From an uncultured Litoreibacter sp. (GTDB taxonomy: Bacteria; Pseudomonadota; Alphaproteobacteria; Rhodobacterales; Rhodobacteraceae), in contig CANLUY010000001.1 in assembly GCA_947494435.1 (NCBI GenBank), positions 1 to 64,000 on the forward strand: 64,000 nt of DNA, given 5' to 3'. Every line of letters begins with the position of its first letter. Within the stretch, counting starts at the first letter, position 1. The position numbers were made by a program, and so were the translations under genes. Under the pieces are notes generated by a model, which did no database searches, was not told the DNA's origin, and saw only the letters and a program-made list of their open reading frames with translations. Positions 34,783 through 43,857 of this stretch are shown here, one piece after another.

Positions 34783-35350
34783 CGGTTTGAAACATGTGGT
34801 GGGGACCGCGCTGATCCTAACAGCTCTCGCTGGTTGCGAGCCAAAGCCCCCGACCGTCGGTGCGGGGGCTGACCCTTTTGCACCTACAGGCTCAGTCGGA
34901 CGGGCAGAGTCCGTTGATGGTCTGATCGTGGGTCACAGGCTGATGGCAGCAGGCGAATATGAACTGGCCTTGAAAGCCTATCTTCGGGCCGCCGGCAAAA
35001 CCGGAACTACTGTCGATGTCTTATCTGCCTTGGGGTCCGCAAATTTGCATCTCGGGCGGCTCGGACAATCGGAAGACCTGCTCCGCAGGGCGGTGAAAAC
35101 CGACCAGACTTTCGTGCCTGCCTGGAACAATCTAGGCGTCGTCCTGATGGAACGTGGCAAAATTGGCGAGGCATCAAAGGTATTTCAGACAGCCTTTGCC
35201 CTAGATAGTGGCAATTCTGACGAAATCCGGCAAAATTTGCAGCGCGCGCTCGCGCAAATCGAAAACCCAGCGTATACTTCAGAAAAATCCGAAGCCTTCG
35301 ACCTGGTGCGTCGTGGCAATGGGCGCTACTTGATCCTATCAACGCCCTGA
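34769..35350 (+). CDS. tadD: TPR lipoprotein TadD
   Basis: A 193-residue lipoprotein; a signal peptide with lipobox LAGC is followed by TPR repeats (MAAGEYELALKAYLRA, NLHLGRLGQSEDLLRRAVKT, NNLGVVLMERGKIGEASKVF). In Tad systems TadD acts as the pilotin-like factor that helps the secretin assemble. The start is uncertain. GTG 34769 gives MERYNGLKHVVGTALILT as signal; TTG 34787 has a GGAG site upstream but gives a shorter signal. Either way it overlaps or abuts tadC, implying coupling. Confidence 0.85.
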   Translation: MERYNGLKHVVGTALILTALAGCEPKPPTVGAGADPFAPTGSVGRAESVDGLIVGHRLMAAGEYELALKAYLRAAGKTGTTVDVLSALGSANLHLGRLGQSEDLLRRAVKTDQTFVPAWNNLGVVLMERGKIGEASKVFQTAFALDSGNSDEIRQNLQRALAQIENPAYTSEKSEAFDLVRRGNGRYLILSTP

Positions 35351-35404
35351 GCTGCTCGCGCCTGAGAATTGAGGGCCATATTGAGAGCAGCAGAGGACGT
35401 ATTC

Positions 35405-36250
35405 ATGCGCCACACCAAGACAGTTGTACTGTGCCTTTCGAGTGCACTGGCCCTAGCGGCTTGTGGAAAATCTGAAAACGCGGAAGTGTCACGCACGCTG
35501 AAAGGCGTGAATGTGATCGACGAAAGCAACCTGAACGACATTATGCTTTCTGCTGCGGATCCAAACGAAGCGGTCACATATTTTCAACGCACTGCAGGTG
35601 AAAACCCAGACCGCATTGATGTACAACGCGGCTTGGCCACGTCCCTGATCCGCGCGAAACGTGCAACTGAAGGTGCGGTAGTCTGGAAACGTGTCACAGA
35701 GCACTCAGAGGCGACACATGAAGATCGCATGAGCTATGCGGATGCTTTGATCCGCACCGGAGATTGGGATCGTGCCGAAGCAGTTTTGGACGACGTCCCC
35801 CCCACGATCGAGACATTCCAGCGCTACAAACTTGAAGCCGTCGTCGCAGACAGCAACAAAGAATGGAAAAAAGCCGACAGTTTCTACGAGACAGCCATCG
35901 GCCTGACTACAAAACCAGGCGGTGTTCTGAACAACTGGGGCTATTCGAAGCTGAGCCGTGGTGACTACCGCGAAGCAGAGCGTCTTTTTGGTGAAGCGAT
36001 CACCTATGATCCGACACTGTTCACCGCTAAAAACAACATGGTCTTGGCCCGTGCCGCGCAGAAAAACTACACTCTGCCGCTGATCCAAGTCACACAAATC
36101 GAACGGGCCCAGTTGCTGCACACCATGGCCCTTGCGGCCATCAAACAGGGCAACACGAACGAAGGCAAAGACCTTCTGGAACAAGCCATCGAAGCGCATC
36201 CACGTCACTTTGAAGCAGCCGTTCGCTCGCTGAAAAAACTGGACGGCTAA
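35405..36250 (+). CDS. Second TPR lipoprotein of the Tad locus
   Basis: A 281-residue lipoprotein with lipobox LALAAC (MRHTKTVVLCLSSALALAAC, 20 residues) and several TPR-like helices, the clearest being LNNWGYSKLSRGDYREAERLFGEA near 190 (split: LNNWGYSKLSRG, DYREAERLFGEA). It resembles TadD and probably works beside it in the periplasm; two TPR proteins in a row are usual in rhodobacterial tad loci. The ATG at 35405 follows GAGGA. cpaA starts five bases after the stop. Confidence 0.87.
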   Translation: MRHTKTVVLCLSSALALAACGKSENAEVSRTLKGVNVIDESNLNDIMLSAADPNEAVTYFQRTAGENPDRIDVQRGLATSLIRAKRATEGAVVWKRVTEHSEATHEDRMSYADALIRTGDWDRAEAVLDDVPPTIETFQRYKLEAVVADSNKEWKKADSFYETAIGLTTKPGGVLNNWGYSKLSRGDYREAERLFGEAITYDPTLFTAKNNMVLARAAQKNYTLPLIQVTQIERAQLLHTMALAAIKQGNTNEGKDLLEQAIEAHPRHFEAAVRSLKKLDG

Positions 36251-36255
36251 ACCCG

Positions 36256-36744
36256 ATGCTTCTTCCCGCTTCGGCAGCGCTTTGGTTCCTGCCTTTTGTC
36301 GTCCCAATTGCAATCTGGGTGGCGTGGTCTGACCTCGCCACCATGAAAATCCCGAACAAAGCAGTCCTTGCCTTGATGGCAGTCTTTGCCGTGGTCGGTC
36401 TGATTGCTTTGGATTTCAACACATGGGCATGGCAATGGACGCATTTTGTCGTGATTTTGGTCGTCGGATTTTTGATGACCATCACCGGTGTGATGGGAGC
36501 CGGTGACGCAAAGTTTGCCGCAGCCGCCGCACCTTTTGTCATGCGGGAAGATGGCTTCAACCTAATCGTAATCTTTGGCATCTGCTGCCTTGTTGGCTTC
36601 ATCAGCCACAGGCTTGCACGTCTTTCCCCGATCCGGAAAATGGTGCCACATTGGGAAAGTTGGGAACGAACCCGCGACTTCCCAATGGGCTACCCGCTCG
36701 CCGCCACATTGGTTATCTATCTGGGTTTTGCGCTCGTTTACTGA
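36256..36744 (+). CDS. cpaA: Prepilin peptidase CpaA/TadV
   Basis: A 162-residue aspartic protease with about five transmembrane helices that cleaves the Flp leader after its glycine. The two catalytic aspartates are visible in SDLATMKIPN (near 26) and GAGDAKFAAAAAPF (near 80), and the conserved FPMGYPLA is near 140. It is short, as expected for the archaeal-like TadV group without an N-methylation domain. It ends the Tad operon and overlaps the convergent GT-C-like gene by seven bases. Confidence 0.93.
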   Translation: MLLPASAALWFLPFVVPIAIWVAWSDLATMKIPNKAVLALMAVFAVVGLIALDFNTWAWQWTHFVVILVVGFLMTITGVMGAGDAKFAAAAAPFVMREDGFNLIVIFGICCLVGFISHRLARLSPIRKMVPHWESWERTRDFPMGYPLAATLVIYLGFALVY

Positions 36745-38324
36745 GCTTTGCGGTATAACGTATAAAGCTCAGTTTCACGCAGTTGGGTGAGAACCAGATC
36801 GTCCATCTCGTTTAACTGCTCGGTGATTTTAGCGAAGACCGCTGGCACAACCGGACATTTCGGGACAACCACATACTCCGCCGCATCAAACCCCGGCAGG
36901 CCGCCATAGTACCAAGGTGTCCCGCCCTTCAGCGGCTCAAACTCGCCAAACATCCAGATCCCGCTGCTCAAATCCGCCATGAAGACTTTGGCGGCCTCGT
37001 CGAGCCCAAAGCGACGCAAGTCTGCCGCCATCTCCCGCGTCACGCCAATCAGTCCGACTTCTTGCTTGCACGACGGATAGGTTTTGCCCTGAAAAACGAT
37101 ATCATCGACCTTATCCGCAAACTCGTTCAACGCTGTGAATTGCGGCTCTTTGAATGACACCGTGCCAAGCTCCATCACGCGGTTGGTCCGCGCCGTGATG
37201 GCAAACACATCCGTGTGACGCCCCGACGAGAAAAACGTGACGAAATGCTCATCTGTTTTCTGGAAGTTGCGCAATGGACTTATGGCCATGTTCCAGAAAG
37301 AGGGCGCGATGAGCACCGCAGCGATCACCGCCAGCACATGATGTTTCACGCTCGCGCCGGACATCAAGACAATCAGCGCAACCAACGCCAGCCATTTCTG
37401 ATCATTACCCCAGTTCTGATAGGTCACGTATAAGAACCCCGGCGCTAACAGCAGCAAGGCCACGCCCAAATTAGGCTGCTCCCCTTTCCGCAAAATGACA
37501 ATAGCGGCGAGCAGAACGATATTCCCCAGAACAAACCGCGGCCCCGTCAGCAACATATCCCAGCTCGCACCGGCACGCGGCCGGATACCTGAACTGGCCA
37601 CTTCCGCCAGATTACCGATGTAACCTTTCCAGAAATTCAGCCCGAGCACGGCAATAGATACAGCCAGCAAGATCGCAACACAGATCACCCCTAAACCAAG
37701 CGTTGACCACGCTTTGCGCAACGCCAAGGCGAAAATCAGACCCGGCGCGAGGGCCACGGCAAAGGTCGCCTTGCCAAGGATGAAAAGAAACATGACCAGT
37801 CCAAGGATCGCCGCGTCTATGACCACGGAACCGCCGGAGCGAGCCGGAAAAATAGCAATAGGCACAGCTAGAAACGCCAAGGCCCACGCCCACCGGTTAT
37901 AATACATGGAGACGGTGACATCGGCCAACATCTCCCCATGTACCAACGCCATAACCATCGTCAGAAGCACCGCTCCAAACGCGTAGCCCTGCATGGCGTC
38001 CATCCGCGTGCGCGCGACATAGAAAATCGGCAAGATCAATGCGGCAGCAATGGCGACTTGGGACATCATGAAAGAGGTCCCAAACCCAAACCCTGCTTGC
38101 ACAAAAACCGCAATCGGCCAGAACGCGGCAATCCCCAACGGTGTCGGAAAATCCAGATGTGGGCGTTGTCCCTCGGCCATGCGCAGGATGATATCCATCA
38201 AATGCATCGCATCGCCTTCCTGACTGGTCAGGAACACCTGTCCTTTTAACAGAAGAAGTGCTGCATAAATTGCAACGATACCAATAAGATAAAGGGCAAA
38301 TTTGCCCCCATTCATCCGGTTCAT
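36738..38324 (-). CDS. Integral membrane protein, probable GT-C-type glycosyltransferase
   Basis: A 528-residue protein with about ten transmembrane helices in the first 340 residues and a periplasmic C-terminal domain (about 345-528). The first periplasmic loop (residues 35-63) reads EGD at 36-38 and HLDFPTP at 56-62 within MAEGQRPHLDFPTPLG, the acidic first-loop pattern of GT-C enzymes that take sugars from polyprenyl-phosphate carriers. I cannot place it in a named family. It lies at the end of the pilus genes, 12 kb from the dprE1/dprE2/UbiA set that would supply a lipid-linked arabinose, so an arabinosyltransferase acting outside the inner membrane is a reasonable guess. Another polymer or protein acceptor is equally possible. 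Confidence 0.6.
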   Translation of the reverse strand: MNRMNGGKFALYLIGIVAIYAALLLLKGQVFLTSQEGDAMHLMDIILRMAEGQRPHLDFPTPLGIAAFWPIAVFVQAGFGFGTSFMMSQVAIAAALILPIFYVARTRMDAMQGYAFGAVLLTMVMALVHGEMLADVTVSMYYNRWAWALAFLAVPIAIFPARSGGSVVIDAAILGLVMFLFILGKATFAVALAPGLIFALALRKAWSTLGLGVICVAILLAVSIAVLGLNFWKGYIGNLAEVASSGIRPRAGASWDMLLTGPRFVLGNIVLLAAIVILRKGEQPNLGVALLLLAPGFLYVTYQNWGNDQKWLALVALIVLMSGASVKHHVLAVIAAVLIAPSFWNMAISPLRNFQKTDEHFVTFFSSGRHTDVFAITARTNRVMELGTVSFKEPQFTALNEFADKVDDIVFQGKTYPSCKQEVGLIGVTREMAADLRRFGLDEAAKVFMADLSSGIWMFGEFEPLKGGTPWYYGGLPGFDAAEYVVVPKCPVVPAVFAKITEQLNEMDDLVLTQLRETELYTLYRKAQ

Positions 38325-38494
38325 GCTCTGGCCCCGTTTCTTTTTGCCGGAACCCTACACAGAGAATTCAACAATTCAAAGCACGAAGCCTTTTTGACGC
38401 CAGAAACAAGGGTAATGCCAAGATCACGCCCAAGAATGGTCGAATTTCACCGCTATCCCTTGACCAAATCTTTGCACGCAGAGTGAGCAGCACC

Positions 38495-39808
38495 ATGAAT
38501 ATGCAAGCACCAACCGGGGTCATTCCCCCATCCGCGCCAAAAACACTGGCCGATACCGGCCTCAGCATCGTGATGATGCGCGATATCCTGTTGAAAACAG
38601 TGTTCCGTAAGAACTTGGAGCATGTCACAGCGATGTCAGAGGCGATCTGCCTCTCCCTGCCGCTCACGCAGCAACTTGTTGAAATTGCGCGGGAACAGCG
38701 CCTGATCGAAGCCCAAGGTACACTGCACGCGGGCTCCGGCAAAGAAATGGCATTTCAGCTCAGTGACGCGGGCAAAGCGCGCGCGCTCGATGCACTGAGC
38801 CAATCGGAATATTACGGTGCTCTACCCGTGCCGCTCGAAAAGTACAAAGAGCAGGTGCAAAACCAATCGGTAAAGAACGTACAAATCACGCGCGACCGCC
38901 TGCTGGAAAATATGGGTCACCTGATCCTGCCCGACCGCCTGCTAGAGGAGCTCGGCCCAGCTGTCAGTTCCGGCCGCTCGATCTTACTTTATGGCCCTCC
39001 CGGCAACGGTAAGTCCGCGATCTCAAACGGTATTCGGGACGCGTTGGGTGATGTGATCTACATCCCGCATTGCATTGAATATGCGGGTCAGGTCATCACG
39101 CTGTTTGACCCGATCGTACACACGCTCATTGATGAAGAGCCCGGCGAAGTCTCAAGCCTGCGCCGGACCGACAATCGGTATGACAAACGCTATACCCTGT
39201 GCGAGCGGCCAACGGTTATGACCGGTGGTGAATTGATGCTCGATATGCTCGATCTAAACTACAACCCGGTCTCGCGGACCTATCAGGCCAGCTTGCAGCT
39301 GAAAGCCACCGGCGGCGTCTTCATTGTGGACGACCTTGGTCGTCAGGAAGAACCACCGCAGGCCCTGATCAACCGTTGGATTGTTCCGATGGAAGCGGGC
39401 TACGACATCTTGGCCCTTCAATCAGGCGAGAAATTCGAGGTGCCGTTTGACACGCTCGTGGTGTTCTCTACCAACTTCCACCCGAACAAGCTGTTCGATA
39501 GCGCGGCCCTGCGTCGTATCTTCTACAAAATTAAAATTGACGGCCCGACACAAGAAGAGTTCCTCAAAGTCTTCGCCATGGTCGCCAAGAAGAAGAAAAT
39601 GCCGCTGGATGAAGACACGCTCATCCACATGCTCAAGGTCAAATATCCGACCATCGACAATGTCTATGCCAACTACCACGGCAACTTCCTGATCGATCAG
39701 ATGATTTGCGCCTGCGAGTATGAAGGCATCGCAAATAAGATGACGCCGGACCTCATGGATCGCGCGTGGTCCCACATGTACGTTGTCGAAGAAGAAATTC
39801 TTCACTAG
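38495..39808 (+). CDS. AAA+ ATPase with N-terminal winged-helix-like domain
   Basis: A 437-residue cytosolic protein. Residues 30-105 look like a winged helix (VTAMSEAICLSLPLTQQLVEI then AFQLSDAGKARALDAL). The P-loop module follows: Walker A GPPGNGKS at 167-174, Walker B VFIVDD at 275-280, and a sensor-type FSTNFHPNKLFD near 325 with arginines ALRRIF after it. No protease or helicase domain is attached. Homologues are found next to tad genes in rhodobacteria, but the function is unknown; a regulator or remodeller of pilus expression or assembly is possible. ATG 38495 is preferred; a GTG 12 bases earlier is an alternative. A strong terminator follows. Confidence 0.75.
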   Translation: MNMQAPTGVIPPSAPKTLADTGLSIVMMRDILLKTVFRKNLEHVTAMSEAICLSLPLTQQLVEIAREQRLIEAQGTLHAGSGKEMAFQLSDAGKARALDALSQSEYYGALPVPLEKYKEQVQNQSVKNVQITRDRLLENMGHLILPDRLLEELGPAVSSGRSILLYGPPGNGKSAISNGIRDALGDVIYIPHCIEYAGQVITLFDPIVHTLIDEEPGEVSSLRRTDNRYDKRYTLCERPTVMTGGELMLDMLDLNYNPVSRTYQASLQLKATGGVFIVDDLGRQEEPPQALINRWIVPMEAGYDILALQSGEKFEVPFDTLVVFSTNFHPNKLFDSAALRRIFYKIKIDGPTQEEFLKVFAMVAKKKKMPLDEDTLIHMLKVKYPTIDNVYANYHGNFLIDQMICACEYEGIANKMTPDLMDRAWSHMYVVEEEILH

Positions 39809-39816
39809 CAAATTTG

Positions 39817-39847
39817 AAAAGGGCGCTCCAACCGGGCGCCCTTTTTT
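39817..39847 (+). terminator. Intrinsic terminator after the AAA+ ATPase gene
   Basis: AAAGGGCGC pairs with GCGCCCTTT around a short loop and runs into TTTTTTC. It lies nine bases after the stop at 39808 and separates the ATPase from the helicase gene. Confidence 0.88.
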
Positions 39848-39894
39848 CATCGCTTAACGGTTCAATTCACCCGCTCGCGTGCTACGTCAGGAGC

Positions 39895-42348
39895 ATGACG
39901 CAGCTTCCCGCACCGATCACAAACTGGTTCGCCAATAAAGGCTGGCAGGTCCACCCGCATCAACAAGCCATGTTGGACGCGTCACAGACCCCCTCGACCC
40001 TGTTGATTGCGCCCACTGGCGGCGGCAAAACCATGGCTGGGTTCTTACCGACATTGGCGGACCTCAGTGAAAACCCACGCGGCGGGTTGCACACGCTTTA
40101 CGTTTCCCCGCTTAAAGCACTGGCCGCAGACATCAAACGGAACCTGCGCACACCAGTTGATGAGATTGGCCTTAATATCCGCATTGAGGACAGAACCGGC
40201 GACACAACTTACACGCAGAAACGCCGCCAACGCGTTGATCCGCCGCATATTTTGCTGACGACACCCGAAAGCCTCGCCCTCCTTCTGACCTATGAAGATG
40301 CACCGCGAATTTTCGACGGGGTACAACGGATTATTGTCGATGAAATTCACGCTCTGGCAGAAAGCAAACGTGGTGATCAGCTCGTCCTCGCACTCAGCCG
40401 CTTGCAATCCATCGCCCCGGACCTGCGCCGTGTCGGGCTGTCTGCCACCGTCGAAGACCCTCAGGGCATTGCGGATTTTCTGGCATGCCACCCGCAACCC
40501 ACACAGATTATTGAGGCCGATCCCGGCCCGGACCCCGACATCCAGATGCTTGAGACCGAAGAAGCACCACCATGGGCCGGAGGTGGTGGAAAATACGCAA
40601 TTCCTGCCGTGTTGGAGCAAGTCCGCCAGCACAACACCACGCTGATTTTCCACAACACCCGCGCGCAGGCAGAGATCTTTTTCCATCATCTCTGGCTCGC
40701 CAATGAAGATCAATTGCCCATTGGTATCCATCACGGCGCGCTTGCCAAAGAGCAGCGGCAAAAGGTCGAACAGGCGATGACGGATGGCGCATTGAAAGCC
40801 ATCGTGTGTACCGGCTCGCTCGATCTTGGCATTGATTGGGGCGATGTCGATCTGGTCATCCAGATCGGCGCGCCCAAAAACGTCAAACGCCTCGTGCAAC
40901 GCATCGGGCGCGCCAACCACAGATACAACGCACCGTCCAAGGCGCTGCTGGTGCCTGCCAACCGGTTCGAGATTGTCGAATGTAAGGCCGCCCTTGATGC
41001 CGTGAAAGCCTACGACCTCGATGGCGACCCGCGCGCCCGTGGTCCGCGCGATGTCTTATGTCAGCACATCCTGAACTGTGCGGCCAGCGGGCCATTCGAC
41101 GATGCAGAGCTTTACAATGAGGTTAAAACTGCTGGCCCTTACGCTGATCTGACCCGCGCCGAATTCGATGCCTGCCTCGAGTTTTGCGCGACTGGAGGTT
41201 ACGCGCTGCGCGCCTATGACCGTTACCAGCGACTGCTTCAAAAAGACGACAAATGGCAGCTGCGCGACCCGCGCGCCGCGCAGCAAATCCGTATGAACCT
41301 TGGGACAATCATTGACACAGAAACGCTGAAAGTCCGCCTCAAATCCCGCCGTGGTCCCGGCTCTGGCGGCACACCTCTTGGTGAGATCGAAGAAGGGTTC
41401 GCCGCCACACTCAGCCAAGGCGACACGTTTCTAATCGGGGGACAAATCGTGAAATACGAGGGCCTGAACGAGATGACAGTCCAAGTCACCCGCAGCCCCT
41501 CAGACAAACCTCGCATCGCGACCTTCATGGGCACGAAGTTTGCAACCTCAACGCAACTCAGTGAACGCATCCTGCGCATTTTCCAACAAGACAACTGGCC
41601 TGACCTTCCCGCTCACACGGCCCAGTGGCTGCATCTGCAGCGGGACCGCTCCCAATTGCCTCAACCCGGTCGGCTATTGATCGAAAGCTTTCCCCGTGAC
41701 GGCCGTTCCAATACCGTCGTCTACGGGTTCGCGGGCCGCAACGCGATGCAAACACTGGGCTTGCTTCTGACGCAGCGCATGGAAGAACAGGGCCTTGATC
41801 CTTTGGGCTTCGTCGCCACCGACTACGCAACGCTTATCTGGGGCTTGGAACCCCTCACCGATCCTGCGCCGCTCTTTGATCTGCACAACCTGCGCGAAGG
41901 GTTGGAGACGTGGCTCGCAGGCAATGCCGTCATGAAACGCACCTTCCGCAACGCAGCGATTACCGGCGGCCTGATTGACCGCATGACACGCGGTACAAAG
42001 AAATCCGGCAGGCAGGCGACCTTCTCCTCCGACATTCTCTATGACACGCTCAGAAAATACGATCCCGATCACCTCATGCTCGACATCACCAGGGAGGAGG
42101 CCATGAAGGGCCTGATCGACTTTGGCCGTGTCGAGGAGATGATCGCACGCACCCAAGGCCAGATCGACCTTCTGACCCTGCCGCGCGTCACACCTCTTGC
42201 TGCTCCCTTGTTCCTCGAAGCGGGCCGCGTCCCCGTCAAAGGCTTGGCGGAGGAACGCTTGCTTGCCGAAGAAGCCGCGCGGTTGATGTCAGACGCAGAC
42301 TTGCCCGAAGCTGTCGTAAAACCTAAACGCTGGGCGGTTCCATATTGA
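39895..42348 (+). CDS. Ligase-associated DEXH-box DNA helicase (Lhr-type)
   Basis: An 817-residue superfamily 2 helicase. Walker A TGGGKT is at 41-46, DEIH at 149-152, the SAT-like motif in VGLSATVEDP near 183, and motif VI is QRIGRANHR. The long C-terminal part (about 440-817) is the Lhr-type winged-helix and unknown-domain region. This subfamily is named for association with ATP-dependent DNA ligase in DNA-damage loci; here it is paired with PdeM downstream. AGGAG lies just before ATG 39895. The role is inferred to be DNA repair in the cytosol. Confidence 0.92.
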   Translation: MTQLPAPITNWFANKGWQVHPHQQAMLDASQTPSTLLIAPTGGGKTMAGFLPTLADLSENPRGGLHTLYVSPLKALAADIKRNLRTPVDEIGLNIRIEDRTGDTTYTQKRRQRVDPPHILLTTPESLALLLTYEDAPRIFDGVQRIIVDEIHALAESKRGDQLVLALSRLQSIAPDLRRVGLSATVEDPQGIADFLACHPQPTQIIEADPGPDPDIQMLETEEAPPWAGGGGKYAIPAVLEQVRQHNTTLIFHNTRAQAEIFFHHLWLANEDQLPIGIHHGALAKEQRQKVEQAMTDGALKAIVCTGSLDLGIDWGDVDLVIQIGAPKNVKRLVQRIGRANHRYNAPSKALLVPANRFEIVECKAALDAVKAYDLDGDPRARGPRDVLCQHILNCAASGPFDDAELYNEVKTAGPYADLTRAEFDACLEFCATGGYALRAYDRYQRLLQKDDKWQLRDPRAAQQIRMNLGTIIDTETLKVRLKSRRGPGSGGTPLGEIEEGFAATLSQGDTFLIGGQIVKYEGLNEMTVQVTRSPSDKPRIATFMGTKFATSTQLSERILRIFQQDNWPDLPAHTAQWLHLQRDRSQLPQPGRLLIESFPRDGRSNTVVYGFAGRNAMQTLGLLLTQRMEEQGLDPLGFVATDYATLIWGLEPLTDPAPLFDLHNLREGLETWLAGNAVMKRTFRNAAITGGLIDRMTRGTKKSGRQATFSSDILYDTLRKYDPDHLMLDITREEAMKGLIDFGRVEEMIARTQGQIDLLTLPRVTPLAAPLFLEAGRVPVKGLAEERLLAEEAARLMSDADLPEAVVKPKRWAVPY

Positions 42349-42380
42349 TCGCAAAGCGCATTGCGATTACAGAACAATCA

Positions 42381-43043
42381 ATGAACATTCATCCCTTCAC
42401 CTTCTGTGGTGCGCAGCTTCACGCGCTGGGGTCCGGCGCATTGTTCTGGCCCAACGCGCGCCTTCTTGTCGTCTCTGATCTGCATCTCGGCAAGGCAGAA
42501 CGGATGGCGCGCAGGTCGCGCCAGCTTTTGCCCCCATATGAAGTCACCGACACCCTCACCCGACTTGAGGACGCGCTGAACCAGACCAACCCCGCCACTG
42601 TCATCTGCCTTGGCGACAGTTTCGATGATCTGACGGCAGGCCGTGACCTGCCGCAAGAGGCCCGCCTTTGGATCACGCGTCTGATGGCTGGCCGCACATG
42701 GATTTGGATCGAAGGCAACCACGACCCCGGCCCGCTTGAATTTGGCGGCACGCATCTTGCGCAATTTACCCAAGGGCCGCTGACTTTTCGCCACATCGCG
42801 ACTGAGCACACCCAAGGCGAAGTGTCCGGCCACTACCACCCGAAAGCCAGCATCAACTTGCGTGGCAGACAGATTTCCCGCCCCAGCTTTCTCGTTGATG
42901 GGCGTAAGCTAATATTGCCCGCTTTCGGCACCTATACCGGTGGGCTCAGCTCAAGTTCTGATGCCCTCAGCACGCTCATGGATAAAGACGCTTATGCAAT
43001 CCTCACAGGCCCGGCGCCGTGCGCGGTTCCGATGCCACGTTAG
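42381..43043 (+). CDS. pdeM: Ligase-associated DNA damage response endonuclease PdeM
   Basis: A 220-residue calcineurin-like metallophosphoesterase. The metal-binding motifs appear in order: SDLHLGK near 32-38, GDSFDD near 87, GNHD near 113 and GHYHPK near 150. This matches PdeM, which belongs to the ligase-associated repair set with the Lhr-type helicase encoded directly upstream. A TTG at 42345 overlapping the helicase stop is an alternative start; ATG 42381 gives the more usual N-terminus. The DNA ligase and exonuclease partners are not in the window. Confidence 0.9.
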   Translation: MNIHPFTFCGAQLHALGSGALFWPNARLLVVSDLHLGKAERMARRSRQLLPPYEVTDTLTRLEDALNQTNPATVICLGDSFDDLTAGRDLPQEARLWITRLMAGRTWIWIEGNHDPGPLEFGGTHLAQFTQGPLTFRHIATEHTQGEVSGHYHPKASINLRGRQISRPSFLVDGRKLILPAFGTYTGGLSSSSDALSTLMDKDAYAILTGPAPCAVPMPR

Positions 43044-43837
43044 CCCAACAATCCGGCCTCTTTGACGGCCGCGCGGTAACTCCGGCTGACCGGCACGCGC
43101 GCGCCATCCGTCATCACAAGTGACACGCGCGCGTTCGCCCGCTCGACACCCTCCACATGCCCCGCGGCAACCCAATGCGAGCGATGCACTTGCAAGCCAT
43201 CAAGACCATCCAGCTCTGCAATAGCGTCAGCCAAGCGCATCAAAATAAGCTGAGAGCCCTCTGACGTGAATACCTCAACATAGTGATCCTGCATTGCCAA
43301 ACGCAGAATATCGGTGCCCAGCTTTGGCTCCAGTCGCGCTGCAAAAGCAGGCAACTCGGGCGGTGACACGTCCGCTGGCTCGTCAGTCTTCTCCACCAGA
43401 ATCTGGCCAGTAACTCTTCCAGTAAACTGATAAGATACCGCGTCCATCACGATGCCGATCGCGCCGAAGATCAAAAGCAGAAACGCGAACAGATGCGGCC
43501 ATGCCATCATCGTCTCGTATCGGTCTGGATAGAAAACCGCGTTGAAGACGTAAAGGAACGGGCCAAAGGCAAGTGCAAACGCCGCACCAAGGATCAGTCG
43601 TGTCACCAACGCCCCGAACCGCGCATGCAGCTTGGGGAAAACGACATGTAATAGGGTTGCCAATTGCAGCGCTGCGCCAATCACAACGACCCAGTAGATC
43701 AAACGTCCGAGCAGTCCGACAGTGGCGCTCATTTCGAACGGGTCGGCAATCGCCAGAACGATAGAGGCAACTGCCCATGACGCTAAGCTCGATGGTTTTC
43801 CAGTGAGGACGCGAACGAAAGAAGCAAGGTTTTCCAA
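43040..43837 (-). CDS. Membrane-anchored LytTR-family transcriptional regulator
   Basis: A 265-residue protein with four hydrophobic segments in residues 15-135 (for example LASWAVASIVLAIADP, RLIYWVVVIGAALQLATLL) and a C-terminal LytTR DNA-binding domain (about 165-262; AMQDHYVEVFTSEGSQLILMR begins it, and GLQVHRSHWVAAGHVE is the recognition segment). There is no receiver domain, so it should sense a membrane or small-molecule signal directly. Three phased direct repeats directly upstream are candidate binding sites and suggest autoregulation. It overlaps the pdeM end by four bases. Confidence 0.88.
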   Translation of the reverse strand: MENLASFVRVLTGKPSSLASWAVASIVLAIADPFEMSATVGLLGRLIYWVVVIGAALQLATLLHVVFPKLHARFGALVTRLILGAAFALAFGPFLYVFNAVFYPDRYETMMAWPHLFAFLLLIFGAIGIVMDAVSYQFTGRVTGQILVEKTDEPADVSPPELPAFAARLEPKLGTDILRLAMQDHYVEVFTSEGSQLILMRLADAIAELDGLDGLQVHRSHWVAAGHVEGVERANARVSLVMTDGARVPVSRSYRAAVKEAGLLG

Positions 43838-43857
43838 AGAGTGTATCAGCGGTGCAT

